Below, one piece after another: positions 33,701 through 41,489 of a stretch of 43,944 nucleotides of DNA (its first letter is position 1; each line of letters starts with the position of its first letter). Location of the stretch: the NCBI GenBank assembly GCA_011526105.1, contig WYAZ01000168.1, positions 1 to 43,944 on the forward strand. The letters are read 5' to 3'. The position numbers were made by a program, and so were the translations under genes. The notes beneath the pieces were generated by a model. The model made no database searches and was not told the origin of the DNA. It saw nothing but the letters and a program-made list of their open reading frames with translations. This DNA is from Deltaproteobacteria bacterium. Lineage in GTDB: Bacteria; Myxococcota; Kuafuiibacteriia; Kuafuiibacteriales; Kuafuiibacteriaceae.

Positions 33701-34044
33701 AGATCGAGCGGCTTCTTGCGGAGGCGAACCCCGTCCAGCAGCTGCTTCAAAGTGAGGCCCTGCACATACTCCATCGCGATGTAGTAGGTTTTCTTCGACT
33801 CGCCGAAGTCGAGGACCGAGACGACGTTCTGGTGGTTCAGAAACCGACAGATGTTCGCTTCGTCGACGAGCATGTCGACGAACTGGCGATCGGTGGCGAA
33901 CTCGTCTTTTAGGACCTTGAGCGCCACAGGAGGTGCAAAGCCGAGCGGACCCGCCCGCGCGGCGAGGTAGATCTCACCCATCCCGCCGACGGCGAGCTTC
34001 TTGAGCAGCGTGTAGCGCCCAAGGTTTTGGCCGACCTCCGGCAC
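30775..34044 (-). CDS. Ser/Thr protein kinase with transmembrane helix and PEGA-like domain (1089 aa)
   Basis: Starts at GTG 34044. Kinase domain at about residues 10-290: glycine loop LAVGGMGEIYLA, Lys43 in VALKVLKDE, catalytic loop HRDVTPGN (147-154), DFG (167-169) and APE (193-195). The position of the usual Lys in HRDxKxxN is Thr, a variant seen in many myxobacterial HRDVSPQN-type kinases. A long acidic, Pro/Ser-rich linker of about 600 residues follows, with repeated DDRTxA/DDKTAY-like motifs that may be phosphorylation or docking sites. Then come one membrane helix (SLAVIAALISMFVIVFGVVG, about 908-930) and an extracytoplasmic PEGA-like domain (VVSEPPGAEVQVDG...ATPLRLKL). It is a membrane signalling kinase; target unknown. 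A promoter is predicted just before it, and tmk lies 48 bp upstream. Confidence 0.92.
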   Translation of the reverse strand: MPEVGQNLGRYTLLKKLAVGGMGEIYLAARAGPLGFAPPVALKVLKDEFATDRQFVDMLVDEANICRFLNHQNVVSVLDFGESKKTYYIAMEYVQGLTLKQLLDGVRLRKKPLDLSVALYIATELCRALKYAHTRNNHAGEPLNIVHRDVTPGNVLLSVQGEVKLTDFGIARARGRSHQTQAGVLKGKFGYMAPEMLRYEAIDARADLFCTGVLTYEMVAGCHPVEGAAIMEAIQRFEERRIDPPSKFNPLVPKALDVILLRALEPKTSDRWASATALGNALQDLALQSPVLRGEMKNASQRLVELMRELEPSVFEQPVPKESLDHLLEVSRKAEDEARASLDAVTEESAPAPVEFKPSGPMRADSIPPRDDAPFTFRPTVGDHSSAMGAVSADSIPPTFIPSEKSSHAALKPLPKVKTSRVTFTEDEFATKLDPADLAPADSEGDEAATVAMPAVSRHDYAPDPAVRFTDTSTDRSNLRADLLDEPRLPGADETGPQSAVKKEDLDDRTIAMGMLIPDFDSVPDGRSPSSASGPIRVGNLEADTDEDRRFQEQELSSDPKDVPSSYLDDKTAYSPNFVGDDDAPTILPSSDLLQAADRTLLEPLDVHDALRQASVQVSDRDASADEEEPELPMAVRGREVSAGYLDDRTVAGVISAEAEDPRPAIEGLGADFNIPGAPTTVGVVSDDISVDQTLLGVISEPPPPARSARAAPEATRVLPDPDAVDAFSSAPRPNLSTKNGPHPSSSAPKGGMPTASGMPAPEAASSIHRPRVPLMPAAVPLTPRDPPTSASVPMSARTSAAAPSNLVPGAQTAQWMAGELPSTALSWSDDEAARRLVATRNAGAAAASPPRSSTGAVSGTRPYSMGASAPLVAPPLNSQNVIEPAMTSAYPRPQAPSAERAPPSGPSLAVIAALISMFVIVFGVVGIMFFTNAFWPRLAVVSEPPGAEVQVDGRVYGATPLRLKLKPNQPHSIELRLAGYPKHLVESLTLNFFGDESVSHRFERQERRLYIAPVAGTVFVNEQEAGTGIEVLLPADLDPESAVTIRVEANGYKPWQRKLPRLADIGKSLDVPLEAIEEGSAPSPPGGG

Positions 34045-34054
34045 GTGCGCGCCG

Positions 34055-34083
34055 AGTATCCAGCCAACCGACGACCAGGTCCA
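34055..34083 (-). promoter_or_regulatory. Predicted promoter of the Ser/Thr kinase gene
   Basis: On the minus strand TGGACC (34078-34083) is followed by 17 bases and GATACT (34055-34060), then 10 bases to the GTG at 34044. The transcript would have a leader of only a few bases. Lies between tmk and the kinase gene. Confidence 0.4.
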
Positions 34084-34092
34084 GGTAGACCC

Positions 34093-34707
34093 TCAAGGCT
34101 CTGAAATAACAGGCCGAAGAGCGGCCTCCGCCGCGTCGAGCAGCGTCTCCGGAGGCAGGGTCCCATCGAGGACCAGTGCGCCCGGAAAACCGAGGAAGGT
34201 CGAGCGGATGCGCCTTAGCCCATCGAGCTGCTCGAAGTCGTCGGCCCCGGCTCGATTCTTCCGAATGCGCTCGAGCGCGACCTCGGCCGGAAGATCCACT
34301 ACGAGGAGGAGGTCCGGCAGGGGCGCGATCTCCAAGCTCTTGGCCCAGAGCTCCGCACGATCGAGCCCGCGTTCACCTTGATACGCAACCGTAGAGTGAA
34401 AGCTACGGTCCTGAATGACCACTTCGCCCCGCTCCAGAGCGGGCCGAACAACCTCCTGCACATGTTGACGCCGATCCTCATGGAAGAGCGCCAGCTCCTC
34501 CTCCGGGCTCACCGAACCACGACCGTCGCGTGCAAGCGCTCGAATGCGCTGACCCAGTGGGCCATCCGTGGGCTCCTTCGTGCAGAGCACGGTTCGTCCG
34601 CGGGCACGTAGGCTCTCCGCGAGCCCGCGCTGAAGCGTCGACTTGCCGGCGCCATCGATGCCTTCGATGACGATGAGGCGTCCGTGGGTCCCTCGCGTGC
34701 TGTCCAA
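34093..34707 (-). CDS. tmk: Thymidylate kinase
   Basis: 204 aa read from a TTG at 34707 (LDSTRGTHGRLIVIEGIDGAGKST). The P-loop GIDGAGKST is at residues 16-24, the DR motif in VVIQDRSFHSTVAYQG at about 97-111, and VDLPAEVAL plus RKNRAGADDFEQ form the distal LID-side region. The length fits the family (about 205-215 aa). The enzyme phosphorylates dTMP to dTDP for DNA synthesis. An in-frame ATG at 34752 would add 15 residues but would overlap the divergent gene's start, and a -10 box TATACT sits exactly 7 bases before the TTG, so a leaderless TTG start is preferred. The GHGR...EGIDGAGKST core is typical; uridylate/other kinases are unlikely. Confidence 0.88.
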   Translation of the reverse strand: MDSTRGTHGRLIVIEGIDGAGKSTLQRGLAESLRARGRTVLCTKEPTDGPLGQRIRALARDGRGSVSPEEELALFHEDRRQHVQEVVRPALERGEVVIQDRSFHSTVAYQGERGLDRAELWAKSLEIAPLPDLLLVVDLPAEVALERIRKNRAGADDFEQLDGLRRIRSTFLGFPGALVLDGTLPPETLLDAAEAALRPVISEP

Positions 34708-34714
34708 GCCGCGC

Positions 34715-34724
34715 AGTATATACT
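34715..34724. promoter_or_regulatory. Palindromic shared -10 box for divergent genes
   Basis: AGTATATACT is its own reverse complement and provides a TATACT hexamer on each strand: minus strand 7 bases before the tmk TTG (34707), plus strand with a predicted start site at about 34731, 20 bases before the ATG at 34751 of the HEAT-repeat gene. Symmetric -10 elements driving divergent transcription are known in bacteria. No clear -35 elements are seen. Confidence 0.55.
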
Positions 34725-34750
34725 CCTTTCGTGCGGGGAGCGCACGACGC

Positions 34751-36751
34751 ATGAGGAGCCTGGCTTCGGGAACATTCGCACTCGTGGTCCTCTTGGCCGG
34801 ACGATCCGCTTGGGCCGCGCCCCCGGTCGAAGACGACGAGCCTCTCGTGCAGCTCCTCGAGAGCCGGGCGGTCGTCGGCGGCACCCCCGCCGCCACCGAT
34901 CGTCAGTGGGAGGCGATCGTCCTTTCACTTCACTTCAGAAACCGTCTCCCGGTCGAAGTGTCTCACCTCGAGCTCGAGATCGCGCTTCTCGGAACGGGGG
35001 CCGAAGAAAAAAACGAGACCCCGATCCCGGGCTGGAAGTTCCAGCACGGCTTCGACGACACCCGCCTGCCGCCGCTCGATGAGCACTTCCTCCTCGTGGA
35101 GCACCCTCTGCCGTCTCAGCGCCGCGCGCGAAGCGCGGACGAGATCGGGTATCGGGCGAGCATCCGGAGCTATCGGATTCGGCCTCCGAGCATCGACCTC
35201 GCCCTTCAGCTGCTTCTGTCCAGCGCGGTCGCCGATCAGGTCGCCGCGTTTCGAAGCTACAGCGCTCTGCCCGACGCTCCGCTGCCGGACTCCGCGATCG
35301 ACGAGCTCGGGGTGGTCCTCTCGGACGAACCCAAGATACACAGCGCCACGAACGCCTTGAGGCTCCTCTTTGCGATTCGAGCCGCGGGCAGCGTGATGAC
35401 TCCGAAGCTCGTCGAGCCCTTGCTCGATTTGGTTCCGCGTGTCGCGAACCCGGCGTGGAGAGCCGCACTGGACGCTCTGATCAGCCGACTCGCGGAAGCC
35501 TCTGAGGCCGACGAGCCAAGACTCCGCTTGCTGCCGAGCTGGGCGCCGAATCCACCGGCGCACTTGACCGAGCCTCACGCGGAGATGTTCCGGGAGGCCA
35601 TCCGTGAGTCGCTCACGAGGCTCGGCGATTTGGCGGTCCCCGGTTTGGTGCGGGTCGCCGGCCGAGATCTCGACGGCTCGAAGCGCGTCTTTGCTCGCGG
35701 ACTCCTGCACGCACTGGGCCGTCCGACCGCTCGCGCGCAGCTCTCGGTCTCGGATCGGAGCACGCGCCTCCTGGTGATCGAGGCGCTTGGAGATCTCGGG
35801 TCCGCCGAACCGGTCGGCGCGCTCGCGGAGCTCACCCAAAGCCGCGACCACTTGGTGCGACGCGCGGCACTCTCCGCCCTCGCCCGAATTGGCCCCGCCG
35901 CGGTGGAGCCCCTCGTGGATGCGCTCGGCACCCCGAATCGCGAGAGCCAGGCCGCGATCATCTCCGTCATTCGCGAGCTCGGAGCACCGGCGGCGGCACC
36001 CCTGCGCGCGGCGGCGGCGCGCTATGGCGTGCTGCTCGAGGCCGCCTCGAGCTTTGATGCGCAAGTGAGTCAGCTCGCCGAACGGCTGTCACAGGCGGCG
36101 GAGCAAAGATGGACAGCAGAGCTCGAGCGTGGTCTTCGGCTCGGCGCGGAAGGCCGATACGACGAGGCCTTCCGCAGCCTCGATGCCGTCTATGCCGCCT
36201 CTCCGGAGCTGTACATGAAAGAGGCGACGGCCATCGCGGCCATCTACCTCGCCCGGGCTCGCGCGCTGTTTCTCCGAGGCAACTTCGATGCTGCCGTCAC
36301 CGCGCTCAGAGTCGGGCAGAGCGTCGCGGTCAGCCCCGAGGCGACGGAGCTCCTCGTCCAAAGCCGGCTCGAGCTGGCGCGGGGCTTTTTGGCTCTGGAT
36401 GCGATCGATCGGGCGGAGGAGATGCTCTCGTCGGGCGATCTCACCCACGAGCGCGAAGACGTGCGGACAATGCGATCGAACCTCCTGGCTCGACGAGCGG
36501 AGCTCGCGGTGGCGCAGGGCGAGTACTCGAAGGCCCGAAGCTTCGTGGACAGCGCGCGAAGGCTGGGGGCGAGCGATCAGCGCATCCGCGCGCTGCATCG
36601 ACGGCTCGTGCTCACCGAGAACCTCCCGGTGGTGCTCGTGCTCCTGTTTCTCGTCCCCGCCGCTTTGCTCGTGACGATCTTGTTTCTTCGCCACCGACTC
36701 CATCTGGGACGGATCCGGCGCATCGAGACCGCCATCGACGATGAGCTCTAG
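34751..36751 (+). CDS. Exported HEAT/TPR-repeat protein with C-terminal membrane helix (666 aa)
   Basis: The ATG at 34751 gives a signal peptide (MRSLASGTFALVVLLAGRSAWAA); GGGGAG lies about 11 bases upstream. The frame is open back to 34643 but that DNA belongs to tmk. Residues 30-150 form an unfamiliar N-domain. About 330-450 are HEAT repeats (RLLVIEALGDLGSAEPVGAL, LVRRAALSALARIGPAAVEPL, QAAIISVIRELGAPAAAPL), and about 455-620 are TPR-like repeats (GRYDEAFRSLDAVYA, GNFDAAVTALRVGQS, IDRAEEML). A hydrophobic helix VVLVLLFLVPAALLVTILF then precedes a short basic tail. The repeats would lie outside the cytoplasm, probably binding another protein. It diverges from tmk via a shared -10 and is convergent with the nitrilase gene. 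Function unknown. Confidence 0.8.
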   Translation: MRSLASGTFALVVLLAGRSAWAAPPVEDDEPLVQLLESRAVVGGTPAATDRQWEAIVLSLHFRNRLPVEVSHLELEIALLGTGAEEKNETPIPGWKFQHGFDDTRLPPLDEHFLLVEHPLPSQRRARSADEIGYRASIRSYRIRPPSIDLALQLLLSSAVADQVAAFRSYSALPDAPLPDSAIDELGVVLSDEPKIHSATNALRLLFAIRAAGSVMTPKLVEPLLDLVPRVANPAWRAALDALISRLAEASEADEPRLRLLPSWAPNPPAHLTEPHAEMFREAIRESLTRLGDLAVPGLVRVAGRDLDGSKRVFARGLLHALGRPTARAQLSVSDRSTRLLVIEALGDLGSAEPVGALAELTQSRDHLVRRAALSALARIGPAAVEPLVDALGTPNRESQAAIISVIRELGAPAAAPLRAAAARYGVLLEAASSFDAQVSQLAERLSQAAEQRWTAELERGLRLGAEGRYDEAFRSLDAVYAASPELYMKEATAIAAIYLARARALFLRGNFDAAVTALRVGQSVAVSPEATELLVQSRLELARGFLALDAIDRAEEMLSSGDLTHEREDVRTMRSNLLARRAELAVAQGEYSKARSFVDSARRLGASDQRIRALHRRLVLTENLPVVLVLLFLVPAALLVTILFLRHRLHLGRIRRIETAIDDEL

Positions 36752-36768
36752 ATGAGCTCTAGAGCTCA

Positions 36769-37692
36769 CTACCCCGTCGCCTTTGGAGGCGTGTGATCGG
36801 TCGCGAGTTCATCCTCTCGCAGCTTCGACTGAGACAGCTTGTCCAGCCTCGTCGGTTTGATGAGCGGCCCGAGGGAATCCAAATACGGCAGTTTTGCGCC
36901 GGCCTGGTAGATGCTGAACTGCCCGATGTGGTCTCGGAAACTCTTGAGCGGCTGTCCCAACCGAAGCACGCCGAGCTCCCGACTTCGTTTGACCCGCTCG
37001 ACGTCGAGCTCGATGGGGATGATCTCTTCGTTTCCTTCCGCCTGATAGATCACGCGCCCATCTGGGCCGCAGACGATGGAGCGTCCACTCCCGCCTGTCT
37101 CGAGGCCGTTCACATCAAAGAGGTAGCACTGGTTCACGGTGGCCATGGCACGCGCGATAGCGAGCTCGGAATCGCGATCAATGGTGCCGGTCATCGTGGG
37201 ATGCAGGATCACCTCTGCGCCCATCACGGCCAGGGTCCGAATGGTCTCGGGGAACCACATGTCATAGCAGATGGAGATCCCAAACCTCCCGACCTCGGGC
37301 ACGTCGAACACACAAAACGCCTCTCCCGGGGTCACACCCACCTCGTAAGGAAAGAATGGGAACATCTTGCGATACCGCGTGACGACTTCACCGCTCGGAT
37401 TGATGACGGAAGCGGTGTTGTGAATGCGACCTTCGATCTTCTCGAAGATCGAACCCGGCACGAGCCAGACACCGTATTTCTTGGCCATCGCCTGCATTTC
37501 TCGTTCAAAGAAGCCAGGGACCTCCTGCGCGTTGTGTATGAGCGGCCCGTACGCGCACAGCTCGCTGAACACCACCATTTCAACCCATGGATAGAGGGCC
37601 ATCGTGATGTCGAGCTTCACCTTCATCATCTCCACATTGGAATGGATGGCGGAGACGTTCATCTGAACGCCGGCGATGGCGAATGGTTTCAT
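36769..37692 (-). CDS. Nitrilase-superfamily carbon-nitrogen hydrolase (307 aa)
   Basis: The Glu-Lys-Cys catalytic triad is visible: Glu44 in VVFSELCAYG, Lys109 in TRYRKMFPFFP, and Cys142 in GISICYDMWFPE. The start MKPFAIAGVQMNV is typical of the superfamily. Members hydrolyse amides, nitriles or carbamoyl groups. The CYDMWFPE context and overall length fit amidase-like branches, but the substrate cannot be assigned. Downstream parts include NQCYLFDVNGLETGGSGRSIVCGPDG, usual for the fold. The gene is 43 bp after moaC on the same strand and may share its transcript, and it is convergent with the HEAT/TPR gene across 17 bp. Cytoplasmic. Confidence 0.87.
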   Translation of the reverse strand: MKPFAIAGVQMNVSAIHSNVEMMKVKLDITMALYPWVEMVVFSELCAYGPLIHNAQEVPGFFEREMQAMAKKYGVWLVPGSIFEKIEGRIHNTASVINPSGEVVTRYRKMFPFFPYEVGVTPGEAFCVFDVPEVGRFGISICYDMWFPETIRTLAVMGAEVILHPTMTGTIDRDSELAIARAMATVNQCYLFDVNGLETGGSGRSIVCGPDGRVIYQAEGNEEIIPIELDVERVKRSRELGVLRLGQPLKSFRDHIGQFSIYQAGAKLPYLDSLGPLIKPTRLDKLSQSKLREDELATDHTPPKATG

Positions 37693-37735
37693 AGGGACCT
37701 CATATCCTGGTTGCGCGCAATGGAGCCGACTCCGT

Positions 37736-38317
37736 TCACTTCGATGAGCGGCGACGGGTCTTCTTCTTTCGCTTCGGCCGCGGTACGGTGCTCACTTCGG
37801 TCTCGCCTTTTCGTTCGGCCCGACGATAAGTACCGCTGCGTCCCCCTGACTTCATGATGAGCTGCACGCGCTCGATCACCATTCCACGATCGTGCGACTT
37901 GAGCATGTCGTAGAGCGTCAGCGCCGCGGTGCTGGCCGCGACCATCGCTTCGAGTTCGACGCCAGTGAGGTTGACGGTCTCTGCTCGCGCTTCGATCCGC
38001 ACGCGATGCACCTCGGCCTCGACCGTGATGTCGACCGCGACGTGGGTCAGCAGCAAGGGATGAGCGAGCGGGATCAGATCCGAGGTACGCTTCGCCGCCT
38101 GAATCCCCGCGAGGCGAACAACGGCGAGTGTGTCCCCCTTCTCGCTGCTGCCTGCGCTCAACCGGTCGAGGCTCGCAGCCGAGACCTTCACCCAGGCCTC
38201 GGCCACCGCGACCCGGTGCGTGGTGTCCTTCGAGCCGATGTCGACCATGCGCGCAGCCCCGCGCTCATCGAGATGAGCGAGTCCATGCGGTGGCTTGGGT
38301 TTCCTGCGCGCGGCCAT
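37736..38317 (-). CDS. moaC: Cyclic pyranopterin monophosphate synthase MoaC
   Basis: 193 aa, of which the first ~170 align with MoaC: ARMVDIGSKDTTHRVAVAEA, KGDTLAVVRLAGIQAAKRTSDLIPLAHPL, VNLTGVELEAMVAASTAALTLYDMLK, and MKSGGRSGTYRR. Residues known to matter in the E. coli enzyme have counterparts at Lys60, His86, Asp137 and Lys140. The enzyme turns the MoaA product into cyclic pyranopterin monophosphate, the second stage of molybdenum-cofactor synthesis. The last ~20 residues form a very basic tail (PRPKRKKKTRRRSSK) not usual for the family. No other molybdenum-cofactor gene is in the window. ATG at 38317. Confidence 0.93.
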   Translation of the reverse strand: MAARRKPKPPHGLAHLDERGAARMVDIGSKDTTHRVAVAEAWVKVSAASLDRLSAGSSEKGDTLAVVRLAGIQAAKRTSDLIPLAHPLLLTHVAVDITVEAEVHRVRIEARAETVNLTGVELEAMVAASTAALTLYDMLKSHDRGMVIERVQLIMKSGGRSGTYRRAERKGETEVSTVPRPKRKKKTRRRSSK

Positions 38318-38492
38318 GGGACCTCTCTACCCCCCGATGCACCGAGGCGGAACGGGCGTCTCCCCCTCGGTCGAGGGAGGCCGATAAGCTGCCATACATT
38401 CAACCAGATATGTGAACACGCGCACTCAGACATACATTATACGACATCGAGCGGATAACCCATCCTCGCACAAAAGCCCACACTGATCAGGC

Positions 38493-41489
38493 GTGCGCCT
38501 TTTGATCCCCACCTGCGCCTCGCTCCTCCTGGTGTGTCTGGGGTGCGCCGAGCCGCTCGACACCACGCGGAAGACCGCGGCGCGCGGGACCCTCGGGGAG
38601 GAGATCTTTCGGGTCGTTCATCGGGACCTCGAGCGCGAGGCGCCCGATCGCGCGTTCGGATTCATGTCCGAGCGGAGCCGCTTCATCAGCGCGATCGATC
38701 ACATGATGCCCGAGAGTGAGCTGGACCGAACTCAAGCGCTCCTCATCGGATTGCTCCCGCTCTACGACGACGACACCCTCCCGAAGCAGACCCGCACCAT
38801 GGCCGGCATTCTCGGTCGCCTCGAGGATGACTCGGGTGCCCAGGCCGCCCTCGCCGCCCTTCAGAACCGCGTGGGTTACGTCGACCTCGCGAGGCAGGAG
38901 GCGCTCGTGCGTCGCATCGCGGCCTACCCGTGCTTTCGAGAGCTCTCTCGTCGCATGCTTGCGCTCGCGCTCGCTCACGACGGACGCGACGAGACGGGAG
39001 CCAAGGACCCGAGCGAGAGCGACCTCATGATCCGAATGCTGCGCTACGGAGCGGAGCGTGCGAGCGAGCTCGAGATCTCGGAAGACGACGAACGAACCTT
39101 GGTCCTCGCGGCCGACCTGCTCCTGCTCGAGGATGGTCGCTTGGCGACAAACACCCTCGAAGATCCACCTCAGGTCGTCGCCCGCGACCCGCGCGGCATG
39201 GCCTGGGTCGAGCCGCCCGCGATCGACACCTTTGGGATGTTCCGCGACAACACACCCGCGGATGGGCTCGCGGACATCGACGAGGCCGGGCGCTTCCTCG
39301 CCCCCACCGGACAGCCGATCGATCTTCCGCCCTTCTCGGCCGAGGGCACCCGAGATCCCGAACGAAGGGCGATGACCACGCAGGGCTTGGTCTACCGGTA
39401 TCTCGAACTCGACCAGACCATCCTCGGCACCGCCCTGCGAGATGGACGCACCATCATCGAACGCGGAGCCATCCCCAAGATCCGCAAGGTGGGAGAGGCC
39501 GTGCTGGGCCCGCGCACCGAAGAGGGTACCTATCACGCCGCCGCGAGCCCTCTGGTCGACCTCGGCCACGCGCTCCTCCAAGGCATCGCGCCGGAAGACG
39601 CCCTCCCGCTGCTCTCGATCGTGCGGAAGCTGCTCCTGACCCACGAGGGCAGCCTCGCCTATCTCGTGGAGGAGCTCGAACAACAACAGGACATCGCGGA
39701 CGCTCACCCCGCCCATCTGCGCGCTGGAAATACGCTGCTCACCGACATGCTCAGCATGATCCGTCGCCTGCTCGAGCAACCCGGACTCGTCGAAGCGCTC
39801 CTCACTTTGGTCGAGGAGGACCCAGACCTCCTGCGTTTCCCGAGCGCGAGCGCGCAGCTCATGAGTTTCAGGCGGCTGCCCATCACCGAAGCGGACTTCG
39901 ATCAGGGGCGAATGTTCCAGCAAGTCGTCGATCGCAGCCAGCCCGATCATCGAGACAACCAAAGCTACCATCAGCGCGTCCTGCACCTCATCTACGACAC
40001 CCGCGGACTTCGCTACCGCCCCGAGTTCCTCGGCGTCCCGCTCGGGTTTGTCTTCGAGATCCCAGACCTCGCCTCGTTCTACTTGCTGTCGCTCATCGGC
40101 GAGGCGGAGGTGCCTTCGCTCGTGAGCACCTTGACCGGTCTCTCCACGAGGCCCACGCCCGAAGAGCTCGCACGCTTCATCAACGAGGACCAGATCTTCG
40201 GCAACCCGGTCGGCAAAGAAGGCCTCGAAGTACGCCACAACGATGGCGACGTGCTCTTCGCGGTGGCCGGCAGCGACATGGCCCGCGCGCTGGCCCCGCT
40301 GGTGAGGCTTTTTTGGTCTCGCGGACAGCTCGACATCTTGCTCGACATCTTCGAGCTCCTCCATTTGCACTACGCGACGCAAGCCGGAGGCGACTACCAG
40401 GAGACCAGCCGACAGAGCCCTCGCTACTCCAAGCTCTCCGGGGTTCGCGACTTCGAGCCCATGCTCATCTCGATCTACTCCGAGGTGGAGCTGCTCGAGT
40501 CGACCGGCCACCTCCTGCGCGAGACCCGTGGCCTCACCGCCACCGGAGGCGCGGTGGCCCGAGACGTGCTCCTTCGCGCGATCCGCAAGTTCGTAGCCAA
40601 GGACGTCTCGCTCACTACGCGCGCGGGCGCGGTCGATGTGGTGGTTGATGGACGCCGCGTCTCACCGCTGTCGCCCTTCGAGCTCGTATGGTGGGCCTTG
40701 GAGCGCATGGATCAGGCGGTGGCGCGGAGCCCGAGCACCCAAGCAGCGGCCGACGATCTGCAAGCTCTGCTCCGCGAGCTCTACCTCGAGACCGACGGCA
40801 CCGGCACGAGCCGGCGCTTGCGAAATCGACGCGCGGTCGTGATGGCCGAACATCTCCTCGACTTCACGGAGGCGCGCCTCGCGATTCATCAGACCCGCGG
40901 TCGCCTCGCGAGTTGGTGGCGACAGGACCTGCTCGAAGAGATGGAGGACGCCGTGTCTTCGCCGGTGCTGCCACTCATGCTCGACCTCGCGGATGCGATC
41001 GCGGCGGAGCCCGAGCTCGAACGCATGCTCATCGAGATGCGGGATCAGATGCTCGACGACCAAGACGGCTTTCCCGAGGTGCTCGCCCTGGCTGGAGATC
41101 TCTTGGGCGCCGCCAAAGACGCGAGTGTGGTCGCGCCCATGGTGCGCTTCATGGGCAAGGAGATGCACCCCGACCGCGGGCTCGCGCTCGAGCTCATCGA
41201 CTTCACGAACCGCGCGCTGGACTTCGACCCCGAGCAGCAGCTCCTCGAGCTCACCCGGCGCGGCCTCGAACCCGCGCCACCGGGCGGCATCCACTGGTAC
41301 GGCCTCGGTCGCGCAATTCAAGAGACCAATCGCGTCCGGCCCGGCGCCCACGGCCTGCTCTCCACCGCGGACGTTCAGCAGATCGTGAAGACCTTGGCCG
41401 CCTACGTGGTGGACGAAGAGCACGGGCTCGAGAAGTTCTACGACCTCGTCCGAAGCCGAAACGCCGCTCACGAAGGGGGCACACAATGA
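38493..41489 (+). CDS. Large predicted lipoprotein (998 aa), coupled to a FadL-like porin
   Basis: Starts at GTG 38493 (VRLLIPTCASLLLVCLGC), giving a signal peptide and lipobox VCLGC. The remainder is long, mostly helical and acidic, with no recognisable domain: examples are ALLIGLLPLYDDDTLPKQT, EALVRRIAAYPCFRELS, FLGVPLGFVFEIPDLASFYL and ELVWWALERMDQAVARS. It might be an armadillo-like helical solenoid. Its TGA overlaps the ATG of the FadL-like gene (ATGA, 41486-41489), so the two are translated together and may form one outer-membrane assembly. Long antisense frames (for example 38487-40511) are shadows from GC bias. The 175-bp upstream gap (38318-38492) has no clear promoter. Function unknown. 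Confidence 0.8.
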   Translation: MRLLIPTCASLLLVCLGCAEPLDTTRKTAARGTLGEEIFRVVHRDLEREAPDRAFGFMSERSRFISAIDHMMPESELDRTQALLIGLLPLYDDDTLPKQTRTMAGILGRLEDDSGAQAALAALQNRVGYVDLARQEALVRRIAAYPCFRELSRRMLALALAHDGRDETGAKDPSESDLMIRMLRYGAERASELEISEDDERTLVLAADLLLLEDGRLATNTLEDPPQVVARDPRGMAWVEPPAIDTFGMFRDNTPADGLADIDEAGRFLAPTGQPIDLPPFSAEGTRDPERRAMTTQGLVYRYLELDQTILGTALRDGRTIIERGAIPKIRKVGEAVLGPRTEEGTYHAAASPLVDLGHALLQGIAPEDALPLLSIVRKLLLTHEGSLAYLVEELEQQQDIADAHPAHLRAGNTLLTDMLSMIRRLLEQPGLVEALLTLVEEDPDLLRFPSASAQLMSFRRLPITEADFDQGRMFQQVVDRSQPDHRDNQSYHQRVLHLIYDTRGLRYRPEFLGVPLGFVFEIPDLASFYLLSLIGEAEVPSLVSTLTGLSTRPTPEELARFINEDQIFGNPVGKEGLEVRHNDGDVLFAVAGSDMARALAPLVRLFWSRGQLDILLDIFELLHLHYATQAGGDYQETSRQSPRYSKLSGVRDFEPMLISIYSEVELLESTGHLLRETRGLTATGGAVARDVLLRAIRKFVAKDVSLTTRAGAVDVVVDGRRVSPLSPFELVWWALERMDQAVARSPSTQAAADDLQALLRELYLETDGTGTSRRLRNRRAVVMAEHLLDFTEARLAIHQTRGRLASWWRQDLLEEMEDAVSSPVLPLMLDLADAIAAEPELERMLIEMRDQMLDDQDGFPEVLALAGDLLGAAKDASVVAPMVRFMGKEMHPDRGLALELIDFTNRALDFDPEQQLLELTRRGLEPAPPGGIHWYGLGRAIQETNRVRPGAHGLLSTADVQQIVKTLAAYVVDEEHGLEKFYDLVRSRNAAHEGGTQ

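Noticed and set aside
38487-40511. 674-codon open frame on the minus strand across the 998-aa lipoprotein gene
   Set aside because: It is a shadow of high-GC codon bias: no signal peptide or motif, while the plus-strand frame has a lipobox and coupling to the porin.
40688-41485. 266-codon extension before the FadL-like gene
   Set aside because: It overlaps the lipoprotein gene out of frame; the ATG at 41486 with a signal peptide and ATGA overlap is clearly better.
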